Below are positions 54,299 through 63,469 of a DNA stretch of 64,000 bases, in pieces. Under the pieces are notes generated by a model. That model was not told the DNA's origin and searched no databases. It saw only the letters and a list, made by a program, of their open reading frames with translations. This DNA is from Halobacillus litoralis (GTDB lineage Bacteria > Bacillota > Bacilli > Bacillales > Halobacillaceae): positions 186,001 to 250,000 of the forward strand of contig NZ_WMEW01000002.1 in the NCBI RefSeq assembly GCF_009856355.1. The letters are read 5' to 3'. A program made the translations under genes and the position numbers. The stretch's first letter is position 1; each line of letters starts with the position of its first letter.

Positions 54299-54679
54299 AT
54301 GATTTATGCCGTTGCAGCGCTGGCGGGCGCAGCTATTGTTTTTTTCATTTTTTCCTTCTTTGCTAAAGACCGCATCAAACAGTTAGAGCAGCAAATGGAA
54401 CAGCTGAACCTGACCATGATGCAGAACGATTATCAAATGAAGAAAAAAATGAAAGTTCTCGAAGAAGAATTGCTGGCTGGTGATTTAACACAGGAAATCG
54501 TCCATCAGCAGAGCCGAAAACAAACAAGCGGGCTTTTCAAACCGCAGAATACGGAAGATACCGTGCTTACAATGTATCAAAAGGGGTACAAAGCCCATTA
54601 CATAGCAAAGCAGACGCATTTAAGCGAAGATGAGGTTCTCGCCTTGGTCGATCGATCAAAACAGGGAGAGCAGTCATGA
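54299..54679 (+). CDS. Membrane-anchored coiled-coil protein with putative HTH tail
   Basis: 126 residues: one N-terminal membrane helix (residues 2-21), a coiled-coil (about 25-65, KQLEQQMEQLNLTMMQN), then a C-terminal helix-turn-helix-like YKAHYIAKQTHLSEDEVLALVD. The last part resembles tail domains that bind DNA or sense nucleoid proteins in SwrB-like proteins, but I do not recognise a family. Stop overlaps the next ATG (ATGA), so the pair is coupled. Positionally similar to B. subtilis yqzD; tentative. Confidence 0.7.
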   Translation: MIYAVAALAGAAIVFFIFSFFAKDRIKQLEQQMEQLNLTMMQNDYQMKKKMKVLEEELLAGDLTQEIVHQQSRKQTSGLFKPQNTEDTVLTMYQKGYKAHYIAKQTHLSEDEVLALVDRSKQGEQS

Positions 54680-55122
54680 AGCAATGGATCCAGGCCTTTT
54701 CCATAGGATTACTGACATCAACCGCTGTTTTAGGAATAACCTACTTGAATACAGAATCCCCTGAGGCGGAAGTCATTAAGGAATCTATGAGCGAACAGGA
54801 CATGATGGACCAGCTGGAGCAGTCCGGTTACCGTGTACTCTCTAACGAGGAATGGGCAGCAGTAAACGCAGAAAGCCCTTCACCTCAAAAGTCAGATCCG
54901 CCCAGTTCCCAGGGTACCACGTATTCCATTGATATCACTGAAGGAACTGCTACACCTGAAATTGCGGGAAAACTCGTAGATGCAGGGATTATCGAAGATG
55001 CCGATGCATTTACTTCCTTTATGGAAGAGAGGGACTACAGCCGGTATATTCAAATTGGACAGGCAACGGTCACATCCTCGATGACCTTACAGGAAATTGC
55101 TGAGGCTGTTACATCAAAATAG
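54676..55122 (+). CDS. MltG/YceG-like protein without catalytic core
   Basis: 148 residues: an N-terminal signal or anchor (AFSIGLLTSTAVLGITYL), an acidic/Ser/Pro linker, then a LysM-like module typical of the N-terminal part of endolytic transglycosylase MltG (IDITEGTATPEIAGKLVDAGII). The catalytic YceG domain with its Glu is not present, so it is probably a binding protein. Same operon as the previous gene. Positionally like yqzC. Confidence 0.75.
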   Translation: MKQWIQAFSIGLLTSTAVLGITYLNTESPEAEVIKESMSEQDMMDQLEQSGYRVLSNEEWAAVNAESPSPQKSDPPSSQGTTYSIDITEGTATPEIAGKLVDAGIIEDADAFTSFMEERDYSRYIQIGQATVTSSMTLQEIAEAVTSK

Positions 55123-55128
55123 CAGTCT

Positions 55129-55164
55129 AAAAGCGGGCATGGACGTACACGCCCGCTTTTTCCA
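55129..55164 (+). terminator. Terminator of the MltG-like gene
   Basis: AAAAGCGGGC / GCCCGCTTTTT hairpin right after the stop. Confidence 0.88.
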
Positions 55165-55178
55165 TCTTTAAAAGGTGC

Positions 55179-55220
55179 CTCAAAAAAAGGGCCTGGATGC
55201 ACACATCCAGGCCCTTTCTG
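55179..55220 (-). terminator. Terminator of the pst-phoU operon
   Basis: Minus-strand AGGGCCTGGATG / CATCCAGGCCCT hairpin followed by TTTTTTT, directly after phoU. Confidence 0.9.
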
Positions 55221-55877
55221 TTAATTTAAATCATACGTTCTGCCTTTGACCTGATAAAAGATATTTTCACCGATGTTTGTAATATGATCGGCGTAGCGTT
55301 CTATATACCTTGCTACATAAGCCATCTGCATGACGTGCTGTACCTGTTCGGGATTGACAGCGGTAAATTCAAGCATTTGTTTCACTACATCTCCGCACTT
55401 CCGGTCCACTACATCGTCCATTTCTGCAAGCTTATTCGCCAGCGAAATATCCTCATATTCAAAGGCTTTAACAGCCAAATCGACCATATCCATTGCCAGG
55501 ATGGCCATTTCACGCAGCTCAGGGTCAATTTGAATCCCGTGATTAATGCCGAGATGAATAGTGGCTTTGGCAATGTTTGTAGAGTGGTCGGCCATCCGCT
55601 CCAAGTCAGAAGAAATCTTAATAGCCGTTACAATTCTTCTTAAATCCCGGGCGACGGGCTGCTGCTTCGCCAGCATCAGGATGGCATCATCGTTGATCTT
55701 TTCCTCTTTAGCATCGATCACGGCATCCTTTTCAATTAATGTCCGCGCCGCTTCGACATCTCCCTGATACAGCAGGTGGATAGCTGTATCGAGGGAATAC
55801 TTCGCATCAATAGCTAAATCTTTAATCTGTACTTTTATATTTTCAAGTTCTCCCTCAAAATGAGCACGAATGGACAT
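55221..55877 (-). CDS. phoU: PhoU, phosphate-uptake signalling regulator
   Basis: The 218-residue product is two repeated three-helix bundles, each with an E/D-rich metal site: MADHSTNIAKA and AKEEKINDDA in the first, YADHITNIGE in the second. Modulates Pst and the PhoR signal. Last gene of the operon, 18 bases after pstB. Not present at this position in B. subtilis, whose operon ends with pstBA-pstBB. Confidence 0.95.
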   Translation of the reverse strand: MSIRAHFEGELENIKVQIKDLAIDAKYSLDTAIHLLYQGDVEAARTLIEKDAVIDAKEEKINDDAILMLAKQQPVARDLRRIVTAIKISSDLERMADHSTNIAKATIHLGINHGIQIDPELREMAILAMDMVDLAVKAFEYEDISLANKLAEMDDVVDRKCGDVVKQMLEFTAVNPEQVQHVMQMAYVARYIERYADHITNIGENIFYQVKGRTYDLN

Positions 55878-55895
55878 CGAATACCCCTCCCTGGA

Positions 55896-56738
55896 TCAGC
55901 CGAACCGTCCTGTAATATAATCCTCTGTACGCTTATCCTGAGGGTTCTGGAACAGATTGTCGGTATCAGCGTATTCAATCAGCTCCCCGTTAAGGAAGAA
56001 AGCCGTTTTGTCAGAAATACGGGCTGCCTGCTGCATGTTGTGTGTAACAATCACAATGCTGTATTTTTCTTTAAGTTCCTGAACCAATTCCTCTACTTTT
56101 GCGGTGGAAATAGGGTCCAGCGCTGAGGTCGGCTCATCCATCAGGATGACATCGGGTTCAACAGCAAGGGCACGCGCAATACACACACGCTGCTGCTGAC
56201 CACCGGATAATCCATACGCATTCTCGTGAAGACGGTCTTTCAGCTCATCCCAGATCGCTGCCCCCTTCAGACTCTTTTCCACAATCTGATCAAGGATTTC
56301 CTTTTTCTTCACGCCGTGAATCCTCGGTCCGTACGCAACGTTGTCATAGATGGATTTAGGGAATGGGTTCGGCTTTTGGAAAACCATCCCCACTTTCGTG
56401 CGAAGGTATTCCTGCTTGAATTTGCTGCTGAAGATATCCTGTTCACGATATTTGATGGAGCCGGATGTTTTTACAATCGGCACCATTTCAACCATACGGT
56501 TCAATGTCTTCAGAAACGTGGATTTCCCACAACCCGAGGGACCGATAATGGCTGTTACACGCTCCTGCGGGATATCCATGCTGACTTCATAAAGAGCCTG
56601 GTCCGATCCATACCATAAATTCAAATCATTGACTTCAATGATGCTGCTGGCTTTCTCTTTATTAACCTCTGATTTCACTTCTGGTTTTTTTGTCTGTTCG
56701 TTTCTCACGTTTGTTTTCTTTTCCATTACTTTACTCAT
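55896..56738 (-). CDS. pstB: Phosphate ABC transporter ATP-binding protein
   Basis: The 280-residue product has a polar 30-residue N-terminal extension rich in Lys and Glu ([12 protein letters not shown]). A canonical PstB follows: Walker [29 protein letters not shown], signature [15 protein letters not shown], Walker [18 protein letters not shown]-loop VTHNM. GAGGAGGG precedes ATG 56738. Single copy here, versus two in B. subtilis. Confidence 0.97.
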   Translation of the reverse strand: MSKVMEKKTNVRNEQTKKPEVKSEVNKEKASSIIEVNDLNLWYGSDQALYEVSMDIPQERVTAIIGPSGCGKSTFLKTLNRMVEMVPIVKTSGSIKYREQDIFSSKFKQEYLRTKVGMVFQKPNPFPKSIYDNVAYGPRIHGVKKKEILDQIVEKSLKGAAIWDELKDRLHENAYGLSGGQQQRVCIARALAVEPDVILMDEPTSALDPISTAKVEELVQELKEKYSIVIVTHNMQQAARISDKTAFFLNGELIEYADTDNLFQNPQDKRTEDYITGRFG

Positions 56739-56760
56739 AATGAAACCCTCCTCATCCTAA

Positions 56761-57639
56761 TTAAAAGCGTCTCTGATATTTGTTCCGGATCAAAACAGCG
56801 ATTGAGTTCATCAAAAGCAGGACGGCCAGCAGAATAATGATTCCTGCACCGGCCACGTACTGCCACTCCTCCTGCGGTCTGCCCGTCCAGTTATAAATTT
56901 GAATCGGCATCACGGTATACTTCGCAAGCAGCGAATCCGGCAGTGTATAAATAGCTGTAGCTGCCCCTACAATAATCAACGGGGCTGTTTCCCCAATAGC
57001 CCGTGATAAAGCGATAATGGCACCGGTTAAAATTCCAGGAATCGCTGCTGGAAGAACCACCCTTGCAATGGTCTGCCACTTGGAGGCACCCATTCCGTAG
57101 GAAGCTTCCTTGATTTCAGAGGGGACAGATCTTACCGCTTCCTGTGATGCGACAACGATAACAGGAAGAATAAGAAGCGCCATTGTCAAACCACCAGCAA
57201 GAAGCGTATAACCAAAGTTGAACATGTAGACAAAGAAAGTCAATCCTAACAGTCCAAATACAATCGATGGTACGCCGGCAAGGTTTTGGATGTTCACACG
57301 AATAAAGTCTGTAAAGCGGTTTTTAGGTGCGTATTCTTCAAGATATAAGGCTGTAGAAACTCCAATGATGATCGAGAATACAGCTACAATGATCATTAAG
57401 AAAATCGATCCGATCAATCCGGCATAAATTCCTGCTTCCTCCGGGTACGGAGCAGGAAAGTTTAAAATATAATCTAAACTGAGGTATCCAACCCCTTGAG
57501 TCAATACACGGTAAAAGAGTAGAACTAGAACGATCAGGCCGACAGCTGTAGCAAGTCCAAATAAAACCATAGAGATTTTATTTGCGGCTACCCTGCCTTC
57601 CATACGCTGCTTAATATTCTGTTCATTCTGTCCAAGCAT
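56761..57639 (-). CDS. pstA: Phosphate ABC transporter permease PstA
   Basis: The 292-residue product has six membrane helices and the permease EAA-like loop YGMGASKWQTIARVVLPAAIPGIL, then AIIALSRAIGETAPLI. Its ATG overlaps the pstC stop (TAATG), so it is coupled to pstC. Confidence 0.97.
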   Translation of the reverse strand: MLGQNEQNIKQRMEGRVAANKISMVLFGLATAVGLIVLVLLFYRVLTQGVGYLSLDYILNFPAPYPEEAGIYAGLIGSIFLMIIVAVFSIIIGVSTALYLEEYAPKNRFTDFIRVNIQNLAGVPSIVFGLLGLTFFVYMFNFGYTLLAGGLTMALLILPVIVVASQEAVRSVPSEIKEASYGMGASKWQTIARVVLPAAIPGILTGAIIALSRAIGETAPLIIVGAATAIYTLPDSLLAKYTVMPIQIYNWTGRPQEEWQYVAGAGIIILLAVLLLMNSIAVLIRNKYQRRF

Positions 57640-58589
57640 TAATATTCCTCCCTGAACTTACGCGAAATGTACTGGGCAATAAGATTCATGACCAAAGTGA
57701 AAACAAACAAGGTCATTCCTACTGCATAAAGGCTGTAATAGATGGTGGATCCGAATGTCGTATCCCCTGTGGCAGCCTGTACAATAAAGGCAGTCATCGT
57801 CTGGATGGACTCCGTCGGGTTGAAAGTAAGGTTTGGTGTAGCTCCCGCTGCAATCGTTACAATCATCGTTTCCCCGATTGCACGAGAAATGGCCAGCACG
57901 ATGGAAGCCACAATTCCGGATAATGCTGCCGGAAGTACAACCTTAAACACAACTTCCAATTTCGTTGCACCCAGTCCATAAGCACCTTCACGTAAAGCAT
58001 TTGGTACAGAGTTCATTGCATCTTCAGACAGAGATGCAACCATAGGAATAATCATAATCCCTACTACAACCCCTGCACTTAAGGCGTTGAAAATTCCAAG
58101 GTCAGGAATAATTGATTGAAACATTGGAGTAATGAACGTCAAAGCAAAGTATCCGTAGACGACTGTAGGAATACCAGCCAGTACTTCCAGGATAGGTTTG
58201 ATGACCCTTCTAACTTTATCATTCGCATACTCACTCAAGAAAATGGCTGCCATTAGTCCAAGTGGAACTGCAACAAGTGTTGAAATAAGCGTAACAAGGA
58301 GTGTACCGCCAATTAACGGAGCAACACCATATTCGCCGGACCACGGAGACCAGTTTGTACCTGTATAGAAATTAACAATTGAAACATCAGAGAAAAACCC
58401 AATGGATTCTCTCAATAAAGTAAATAAAATTCCCAGTGTAGTGAGAACACTTACTGCTGCACACAAAAGAAGGAAAAACGGGATGATTTTCTCTATTCTC
58501 TCACCGAACGTTTTCTTTTTCTTATTGTTCTCAATCATTTGCTGGACGTCAATCATATTCCCCTCTGATTGCAAACCTTTGTCCATCAT
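57639..58589 (-). CDS. pstC: Phosphate ABC transporter permease PstC
   Basis: About 316 residues with six membrane helices; motifs NFYTGTNWSPW, EVLAGIPTVVYGYFA, YGLGATKLEVVFKVVLPAAL and ISRAIGETM. The start is uncertain: ATG 58589 or the adjacent 58586 follow GAGAGGAG, but ATG 58556 also has AGAGGGG close to it. The frame is open further upstream without a site. Confidence 0.94.
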   Translation of the reverse strand: MMDKGLQSEGNMIDVQQMIENNKKKKTFGERIEKIIPFFLLLCAAVSVLTTLGILFTLLRESIGFFSDVSIVNFYTGTNWSPWSGEYGVAPLIGGTLLVTLISTLVAVPLGLMAAIFLSEYANDKVRRVIKPILEVLAGIPTVVYGYFALTFITPMFQSIIPDLGIFNALSAGVVVGIMIIPMVASLSEDAMNSVPNALREGAYGLGATKLEVVFKVVLPAALSGIVASIVLAISRAIGETMIVTIAAGATPNLTFNPTESIQTMTAFIVQAATGDTTFGSTIYYSLYAVGMTLFVFTLVMNLIAQYISRKFREEY

Positions 58590-58663
58590 TAAACTCCTCT
58601 CATCCATAAGGCAGGGTGAGACTGCCATCAGCCTCACCCCTCCTTTTTAGGTTTTAAAGTAAC

Positions 58664-59662
58664 TTACTCTGCCCAGCCGCTGACCATATCAAGCTGTTCT
58701 TGATACTTTTCGTCTGGAAGAGCTACATAGCCAACTTCTTCAGCTGCTTTACCAGCATTGTTCAATGTGTACTCAACAAAGTCACGAACCTGTGCTTTTT
58801 CTTTATAAGCATTCACGTTAACATATGTGAACAACGGGCGGGAAAGTGGAGTGTAAGAACCATCCTGAATCGTTTCCGGAGTCGGCTCGACCGCTTCTCC
58901 TTCGCCTTCAGAAATAGCAAGAGCTTTCAGGCTGTCCTCGTTTTCCGCGTAATACGCATAACCGAAGAATCCGATAGCATTTGGATTGTCTTTGATTCCA
59001 CGCACAAGAACGTTGTCATCCTCAGAAAGAGTCGTGTTTTCGCCTTCTTTCATCGGCTCTTCTTCAAGAACTACTTCATTGAAGTAATCGAATGTACCGG
59101 AATCGTGACCAGGGCTGAAGATTTTGATTTCTTCTTCAGGCCAGTCAGGGTTGATGTCAGACCACATTTGAGCGTCAGAAGAATCAAGGAAAATCTGCTT
59201 GAGCTGCTCGATCGTAAGTTCCTCAGCGAAATCATTTTCAGCACTTACTACTACAGAAAGACCATCGTAAGCCAGCTCCAGCGGCTCAAGAGTAATGTCA
59301 TTTTCTTCAGCGATTGCCATTTCTTCTTCCTTGATTTCACGGGAAGCGTTACTTAGATCAATTTCACCAACTGTAGATTTTTTGAATCCACCGCCGGAAC
59401 CGGAAGAGTTCAATGTCGCGTCGACTTCCGTCTGCTCCTGCTGATAGGAATACGTTAAGTTTTCCATGATTGGGAACACCGTAGAAGAACCATCAATGTC
59501 AATCGGTCCGGAAACTTCCTCGGAACTTTCTTCTCCAGAACCTTCACCATTTGCACTGTCCTGTTCCTCTGTATTTCCTTCTTCGGAACCACCGCATGCT
59601 GCAAGCACTCCTACTACAAGGATGAATGCAAGCATTAAAGCTAAACTCTTGAAGTTCTTCAT
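58664..59662 (-). CDS. pstS: Phosphate-binding lipoprotein PstS
   Basis: 332 residues: lipoprotein signal with lipobox LAACGG (Cys22), a 30-residue very acidic Glu/Asn/Ser linker, and the periplasmic-type phosphate-binding domain with IDGSSTVFPI, LNSSGSGGGFKKSTVGEIDLSNASR and FSPGHDSGTFDYFNE. First gene of the operon under a PhoP box. The acidic surface hints at a salty habitat (inference). Confidence 0.96.
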   Translation of the reverse strand: MKNFKSLALMLAFILVVGVLAACGGSEEGNTEEQDSANGEGSGEESSEEVSGPIDIDGSSTVFPIMENLTYSYQQEQTEVDATLNSSGSGGGFKKSTVGEIDLSNASREIKEEEMAIAEENDITLEPLELAYDGLSVVVSAENDFAEELTIEQLKQIFLDSSDAQMWSDINPDWPEEEIKIFSPGHDSGTFDYFNEVVLEEEPMKEGENTTLSEDDNVLVRGIKDNPNAIGFFGYAYYAENEDSLKALAISEGEGEAVEPTPETIQDGSYTPLSRPLFTYVNVNAYKEKAQVRDFVEYTLNNAGKAAEEVGYVALPDEKYQEQLDMVSGWAE

Positions 59663-59743
59663 TTCTTTCTCCCCCTATTATTTATGGATATTTAATGCTG
59701 TCGGCTGCTTGGCCAACTCACATTTTATATACTAACGACGGAG

Positions 59744-59782
59744 TTTTAATAACATATGAATCAAACGTAAAGGTTTTGTAAA
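59744..59782 (-). promoter_or_regulatory. PhoP box upstream of pstS
   Basis: On the minus strand four TT(A/T/C)ACA-like hexamers follow each other every 11 bases: TTTACA, TTTACG, TTCATA, TTAAAA. This is the known spacing of PhoP-phosphate binding repeats in Bacillus. An AT-rich stretch TATATAAAATG about 15 bases downstream is a likely -10 area. Confidence 0.85.
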
Positions 59783-59850
59783 TTGGGGTTTTTTAGCGAA
59801 AAAGATTGGTAATTGAGTGATTTTCACGTTATTTCCATCCGTCTTCGTAT

Positions 59851-59884
59851 AAAAAAAGGAGTGATACGTTACGTATCACTCCTC
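59851..59884 (-). terminator. Terminator of the PBP gene
   Basis: Minus-strand AGGAGTGATACG / CGTATCACTCCT hairpin followed by TTTTTTT, overlapping the last codons and stop of pbpA. Confidence 0.88.
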
Positions 59885-62038
59885 AGTTTCTGCATCTTCT
59901 CCATTGTTATTCTCTTGTTCTCCAGGACCTTCGTCAGCCGTACCATTTTCCCGTGCTTCTTTCAGCTCAAAGTACGCCTCCCCTATTCTTGCACCAATGT
60001 TATTACTGATGCCGAATGTGCTCGATGCACCCTCTCCTAAATATGGAGAGATAATCGAGAAGGCAATTTCCGGATTATCGGATGGAGCATAGCCGACTAA
60101 TGTCTTGTTTAGAAGATCATCATAGGTTGTCCGCTCTCCGTCTTCACTGAATACGGTTTTCGATGCCTGGGCCGTACCGGTCTTCACAGCCATATCATAT
60201 TGGGCATAAGGCTGCTTTGAGAATACAGAACTGGCCGTACCTTCACTCGTCTGAGCCACTTGTCTGAACCCTTCCTGAACCCGCTCGATATACGATGAAT
60301 CCATATCGAGTTGATTCAGCACCTCCGGGGTATAATCTTTATACACCGGTCCGAGACCGTCGCTGTTGGACGGTTCATGGACACTGTTCACAAGACGAGG
60401 ACGGATGCGGTCACCACCGTTGGCAATTGTTGAAACGTATTGATTCAGCTGCATAGCTGTATACGTATTGAACTGTCCGATGGAAAAGTCAAGAATCTGC
60501 CCGGGCTGTCTCAAAGTTCCTTTAACACCTGAGGCCTCATATGGAAAATCAATCCCTGTCGGCACCCCTAGTCCAAATTGATTGAAGTTATAAACGAATT
60601 TATCCAACGTTCCGTCTTTAAGCTTCAGAGCATCCATATCATAACGGTTGCTTGTTTCCCCACCTAAATACATCGCAAGGAAATACATGTAGACGTTGGA
60701 GGACTGCTGCAGGGCTGCAATATCATTTACTGTTCCAATGCCTGATGTGTACGAAGCTTTTTTGCCATCTGCAATAGTAACAGGCTTGTCATTAATCCAT
60801 GTATTTGGTGTCACAACACCTTCATGAAGACCAGTCAAAACCGTCGCTCCCTTAACCGTTGACCCCGGCATATAGGCATTATACAGCGCCTGGTGTGAAG
60901 TGTCTGTAAAACGGCTCTCTCCTTCTTCCGGATTACGGTTATAGGTCTGTCCACTGATAGCCAGAATTTCGCCTGTCTGTGGATTTGAAACCACAGCAAC
61001 GGCATTCTCCAAGTGCCTGTTAAGAGAAGGTGCATTGACAATCGCTGACTGGAGCTCTTCCTGGACAATTTTGTTTACTTCTTCCTGAAGTTCCATATCA
61101 ATCGTTAATTGAAGGTCTTTTCCTGCCTGCCCTTCCCTGATAACTTTGGAATCAATGACGTTGTTGTTGCTGTCGGTTTCATACTGCACTTTTTCCTTGG
61201 TTCCCCTGAGGACTTCTTCATACTGCTGCTCAAGCCCACTTGTGCCTACACGGTCGTTGCGGCTGTAGTCCAGAGACATGTAATAATCAAGGTCGTCCCG
61301 GGGGAGGCCCTGCTCACTTGAAGTGATACTTCCGAGGTAACTGCGGAACGCGGATTCATACGGATATGTACGTTCCCAGTCCGAAGTGACATTGACACCT
61401 GGAAGCTTCGCCAGGTTTTCTGCCACAGCGGAATACTCCGCTTCCGTAATATCCGAATTCTTTATCACATGTGGTGCCAGGGAGTATGCTTGATCCAATT
61501 CTTTCTTAACAGCGATGATTTCCTTCGTCTGATTGTCGTAGCCGGAAATCTCCTCATCTGTAATGCTGTCCAGCTGCAGCTGGTACACTTCCCCGTTGTC
61601 CATATCTTCTGTTACTTGATCTTCTACACGGTCACGGATTTCCTGTTCATTCTGCAGGTAGAAATATTCCTTTAAATCGCGGTCCGTCAGATTTTCATAG
61701 TCCATATCCAGGTAAGAGGACAGCGTTTGAGCAAGTTCCAGCTTGTCCCCCGCCTGCACACCTTTGGGTGGTGTATACGTAATGGAATACAGAGGCTCGT
61801 TATCAACAATCACCTTTCCCTGACTATCATACATTTCTCCCCGCGGGACAGAAATGGTCGTTGTTGTATTTTCCGTCCGGTCTATTTCATCCTGAGCTTC
61901 TTCGCCGTTCAAAATCTGAACAACGCCGAGCTGGAGGATGATCCCGGCAAATAAAACGAACACAATAAAAAACACCACGTTCAGCCGAAAGGGAAGGTGT
62001 GTATTATGTTTATACCGTTTGTTTTTGTTTTTCCCCAT
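59876..62038 (-). CDS. pbpA: Class B penicillin-binding protein 2 (PbpA-like)
   Basis: Peptidoglycan transpeptidase of the elongation (rod) machinery. The 720-residue product has a short cytoplasmic basic tail, one membrane helix (about 20-42), a PBP dimerisation domain with VPRGEMYDSQGKVI, and a transpeptidase domain with catalytic Ser in PGSTVKG, SSN triad (QQSSNVYM) and KTGTAQ. The Glu/Asn-rich tail is acidic. ATG 62038 follows GGAGAGGAG. Beside pstS as in B. subtilis. Confidence 0.95.
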   Translation of the reverse strand: MGKNKNKRYKHNTHLPFRLNVVFFIVFVLFAGIILQLGVVQILNGEEAQDEIDRTENTTTTISVPRGEMYDSQGKVIVDNEPLYSITYTPPKGVQAGDKLELAQTLSSYLDMDYENLTDRDLKEYFYLQNEQEIRDRVEDQVTEDMDNGEVYQLQLDSITDEEISGYDNQTKEIIAVKKELDQAYSLAPHVIKNSDITEAEYSAVAENLAKLPGVNVTSDWERTYPYESAFRSYLGSITSSEQGLPRDDLDYYMSLDYSRNDRVGTSGLEQQYEEVLRGTKEKVQYETDSNNNVIDSKVIREGQAGKDLQLTIDMELQEEVNKIVQEELQSAIVNAPSLNRHLENAVAVVSNPQTGEILAISGQTYNRNPEEGESRFTDTSHQALYNAYMPGSTVKGATVLTGLHEGVVTPNTWINDKPVTIADGKKASYTSGIGTVNDIAALQQSSNVYMYFLAMYLGGETSNRYDMDALKLKDGTLDKFVYNFNQFGLGVPTGIDFPYEASGVKGTLRQPGQILDFSIGQFNTYTAMQLNQYVSTIANGGDRIRPRLVNSVHEPSNSDGLGPVYKDYTPEVLNQLDMDSSYIERVQEGFRQVAQTSEGTASSVFSKQPYAQYDMAVKTGTAQASKTVFSEDGERTTYDDLLNKTLVGYAPSDNPEIAFSIISPYLGEGASSTFGISNNIGARIGEAYFELKEARENGTADEGPGEQENNNGEDAETEE

Positions 62039-62125
62039 GAACTCCTCTCCTTCTTTCAAAGTCCTCCCGCTATTATACCATTTTTTCAGGTAGTAGGAAT
62101 AGACGAAGCTCATGGGTGTTTGGTT

Positions 62126-63361
62126 TCAATTATGGGTCACGCGTCGAGGTTTCGAGTCGATTCCTTTAATGAAGAAATAGATCAGGAAGTGTCCACCACC
62201 AACAAGAAGCAGGATGTAAGGGATACCCGTTTCCGGTGGAATGAACGTAATTGCCCCTAAAAAGACGAGGATGGAGAGGACTCTTCCCATATTCAAGAAA
62301 ATCTCCCGGACAACGATATATTCAATTCTCATCTCAGCAGCATTCCACGATCTCCCGATGACATCATATGTGAGAGACACATAAGGCACATATAACAGCG
62401 GGAAAAAAATCCCGGCCACAGCAGCGTACAGTAAAAGCAGCGGCATCGTACTGCTGAATAGAAGGATGACGACGCTCGCATATAAACAAAGTCCGGAAAT
62501 AAAAATCGATGTTTTTCTCCGCTTCGGCTTCACCCACCTGCTGACAAGAAAATAAAACATGAACGAAAAGCCGGAATAGACCAAATTAAAAACACCGAGA
62601 GACAGCTCATTCTTTGTAAGGAGGAAGATCCATATCGAGACAGCGAATAAAAAAGTCCCTTCTCTGAACCCCTGGGCTACATGGGCATTCAAGATACGTT
62701 TCCAATCCACATTATGCCTGCGCTCTTTGACGATCCGCTGGAAGGAAAAATTCCCTCTCGCTTTCCTCCTTGATAAGCCGAAGCTGACCAAAACAGCTAC
62801 AATAAACAGCGCAAAGGATACACTGAATATGACGGTGTACCCTGTAAAGTTATTCATGCGTGAAATAATAATCCCGGCCAGAAGCGGTCCTGTCATGCCG
62901 CCAAGCGACTGGAGGACACCAAGAAATCCGTTAAAAAAATCTCTTGTGTCGGGCTCTGTTATTTCAAAAGTCAGGACATTATAAGCGAGCCAGTAAAAAC
63001 CATAACCAATCCCTAACAGGGCTCCAAGCATTAAATTAAACGAAGCCGCCCGCTCCCCTACCATCAGCACAGTCAGGAAAAATAACGAAAGGACCGTTAC
63101 TCCTGTTCTCAGCACAATCACCCGGTCCATTTTTTTCGCCCACCGGCCCGCGATGATAAAAGTGAGCGGCTGAAAGATGTATATACTGAGATTATAAAGG
63201 GCGATATCCGTGTAGCTGTTGGACTGCTTCCATAAGTAAATGTTCACAAAAGTGCTGGATAAAAATATTCCGAGGGAGTACAAGCCTCCAATGAGAAGTA
63301 ACAATAATAAATCTCTAGAAACGTTTTCGCGGCTCAGCCATGTGCGCAGCTTACTCATCAT
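62126..63361 (-). CDS. Major facilitator superfamily transporter (YqgE-like)
   Basis: The 411-residue product has about twelve membrane helices, with the cytoplasmic loop GRWAKKMDRVIVLRTG between helices 2 and 3. ATG 63361 is chosen because AAAGGAG is eight bases before it. Located between pbpA and sodA as B. subtilis yqgE. Substrate unknown. Confidence 0.9.
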   Translation of the reverse strand: MMSKLRTWLSRENVSRDLLLLLLIGGLYSLGIFLSSTFVNIYLWKQSNSYTDIALYNLSIYIFQPLTFIIAGRWAKKMDRVIVLRTGVTVLSLFFLTVLMVGERAASFNLMLGALLGIGYGFYWLAYNVLTFEITEPDTRDFFNGFLGVLQSLGGMTGPLLAGIIISRMNNFTGYTVIFSVSFALFIVAVLVSFGLSRRKARGNFSFQRIVKERRHNVDWKRILNAHVAQGFREGTFLFAVSIWIFLLTKNELSLGVFNLVYSGFSFMFYFLVSRWVKPKRRKTSIFISGLCLYASVVILLFSSTMPLLLLYAAVAGIFFPLLYVPYVSLTYDVIGRSWNAAEMRIEYIVVREIFLNMGRVLSILVFLGAITFIPPETGIPYILLLVGGGHFLIYFFIKGIDSKPRRVTHN

Positions 63362-63411
63362 ATGCATGTCTCCTTTATGTTCTCCTTTAGTGTTTTCAGA
63401 ACATATGGAGA

Positions 63412-63452
63412 TATACAAAAAGAGAGGGGCGGATATATCCGCCCCTCTCACT
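63412..63452 (-). terminator. Terminator of sodA
   Basis: Minus-strand GAGAGGGGCGGATA / TATCCGCCCCTCTC perfect hairpin followed by TTTTTG, after the sodA stop. Confidence 0.92.
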
Positions 63453-63469
63453 GGTGTTATTCATTCCAT

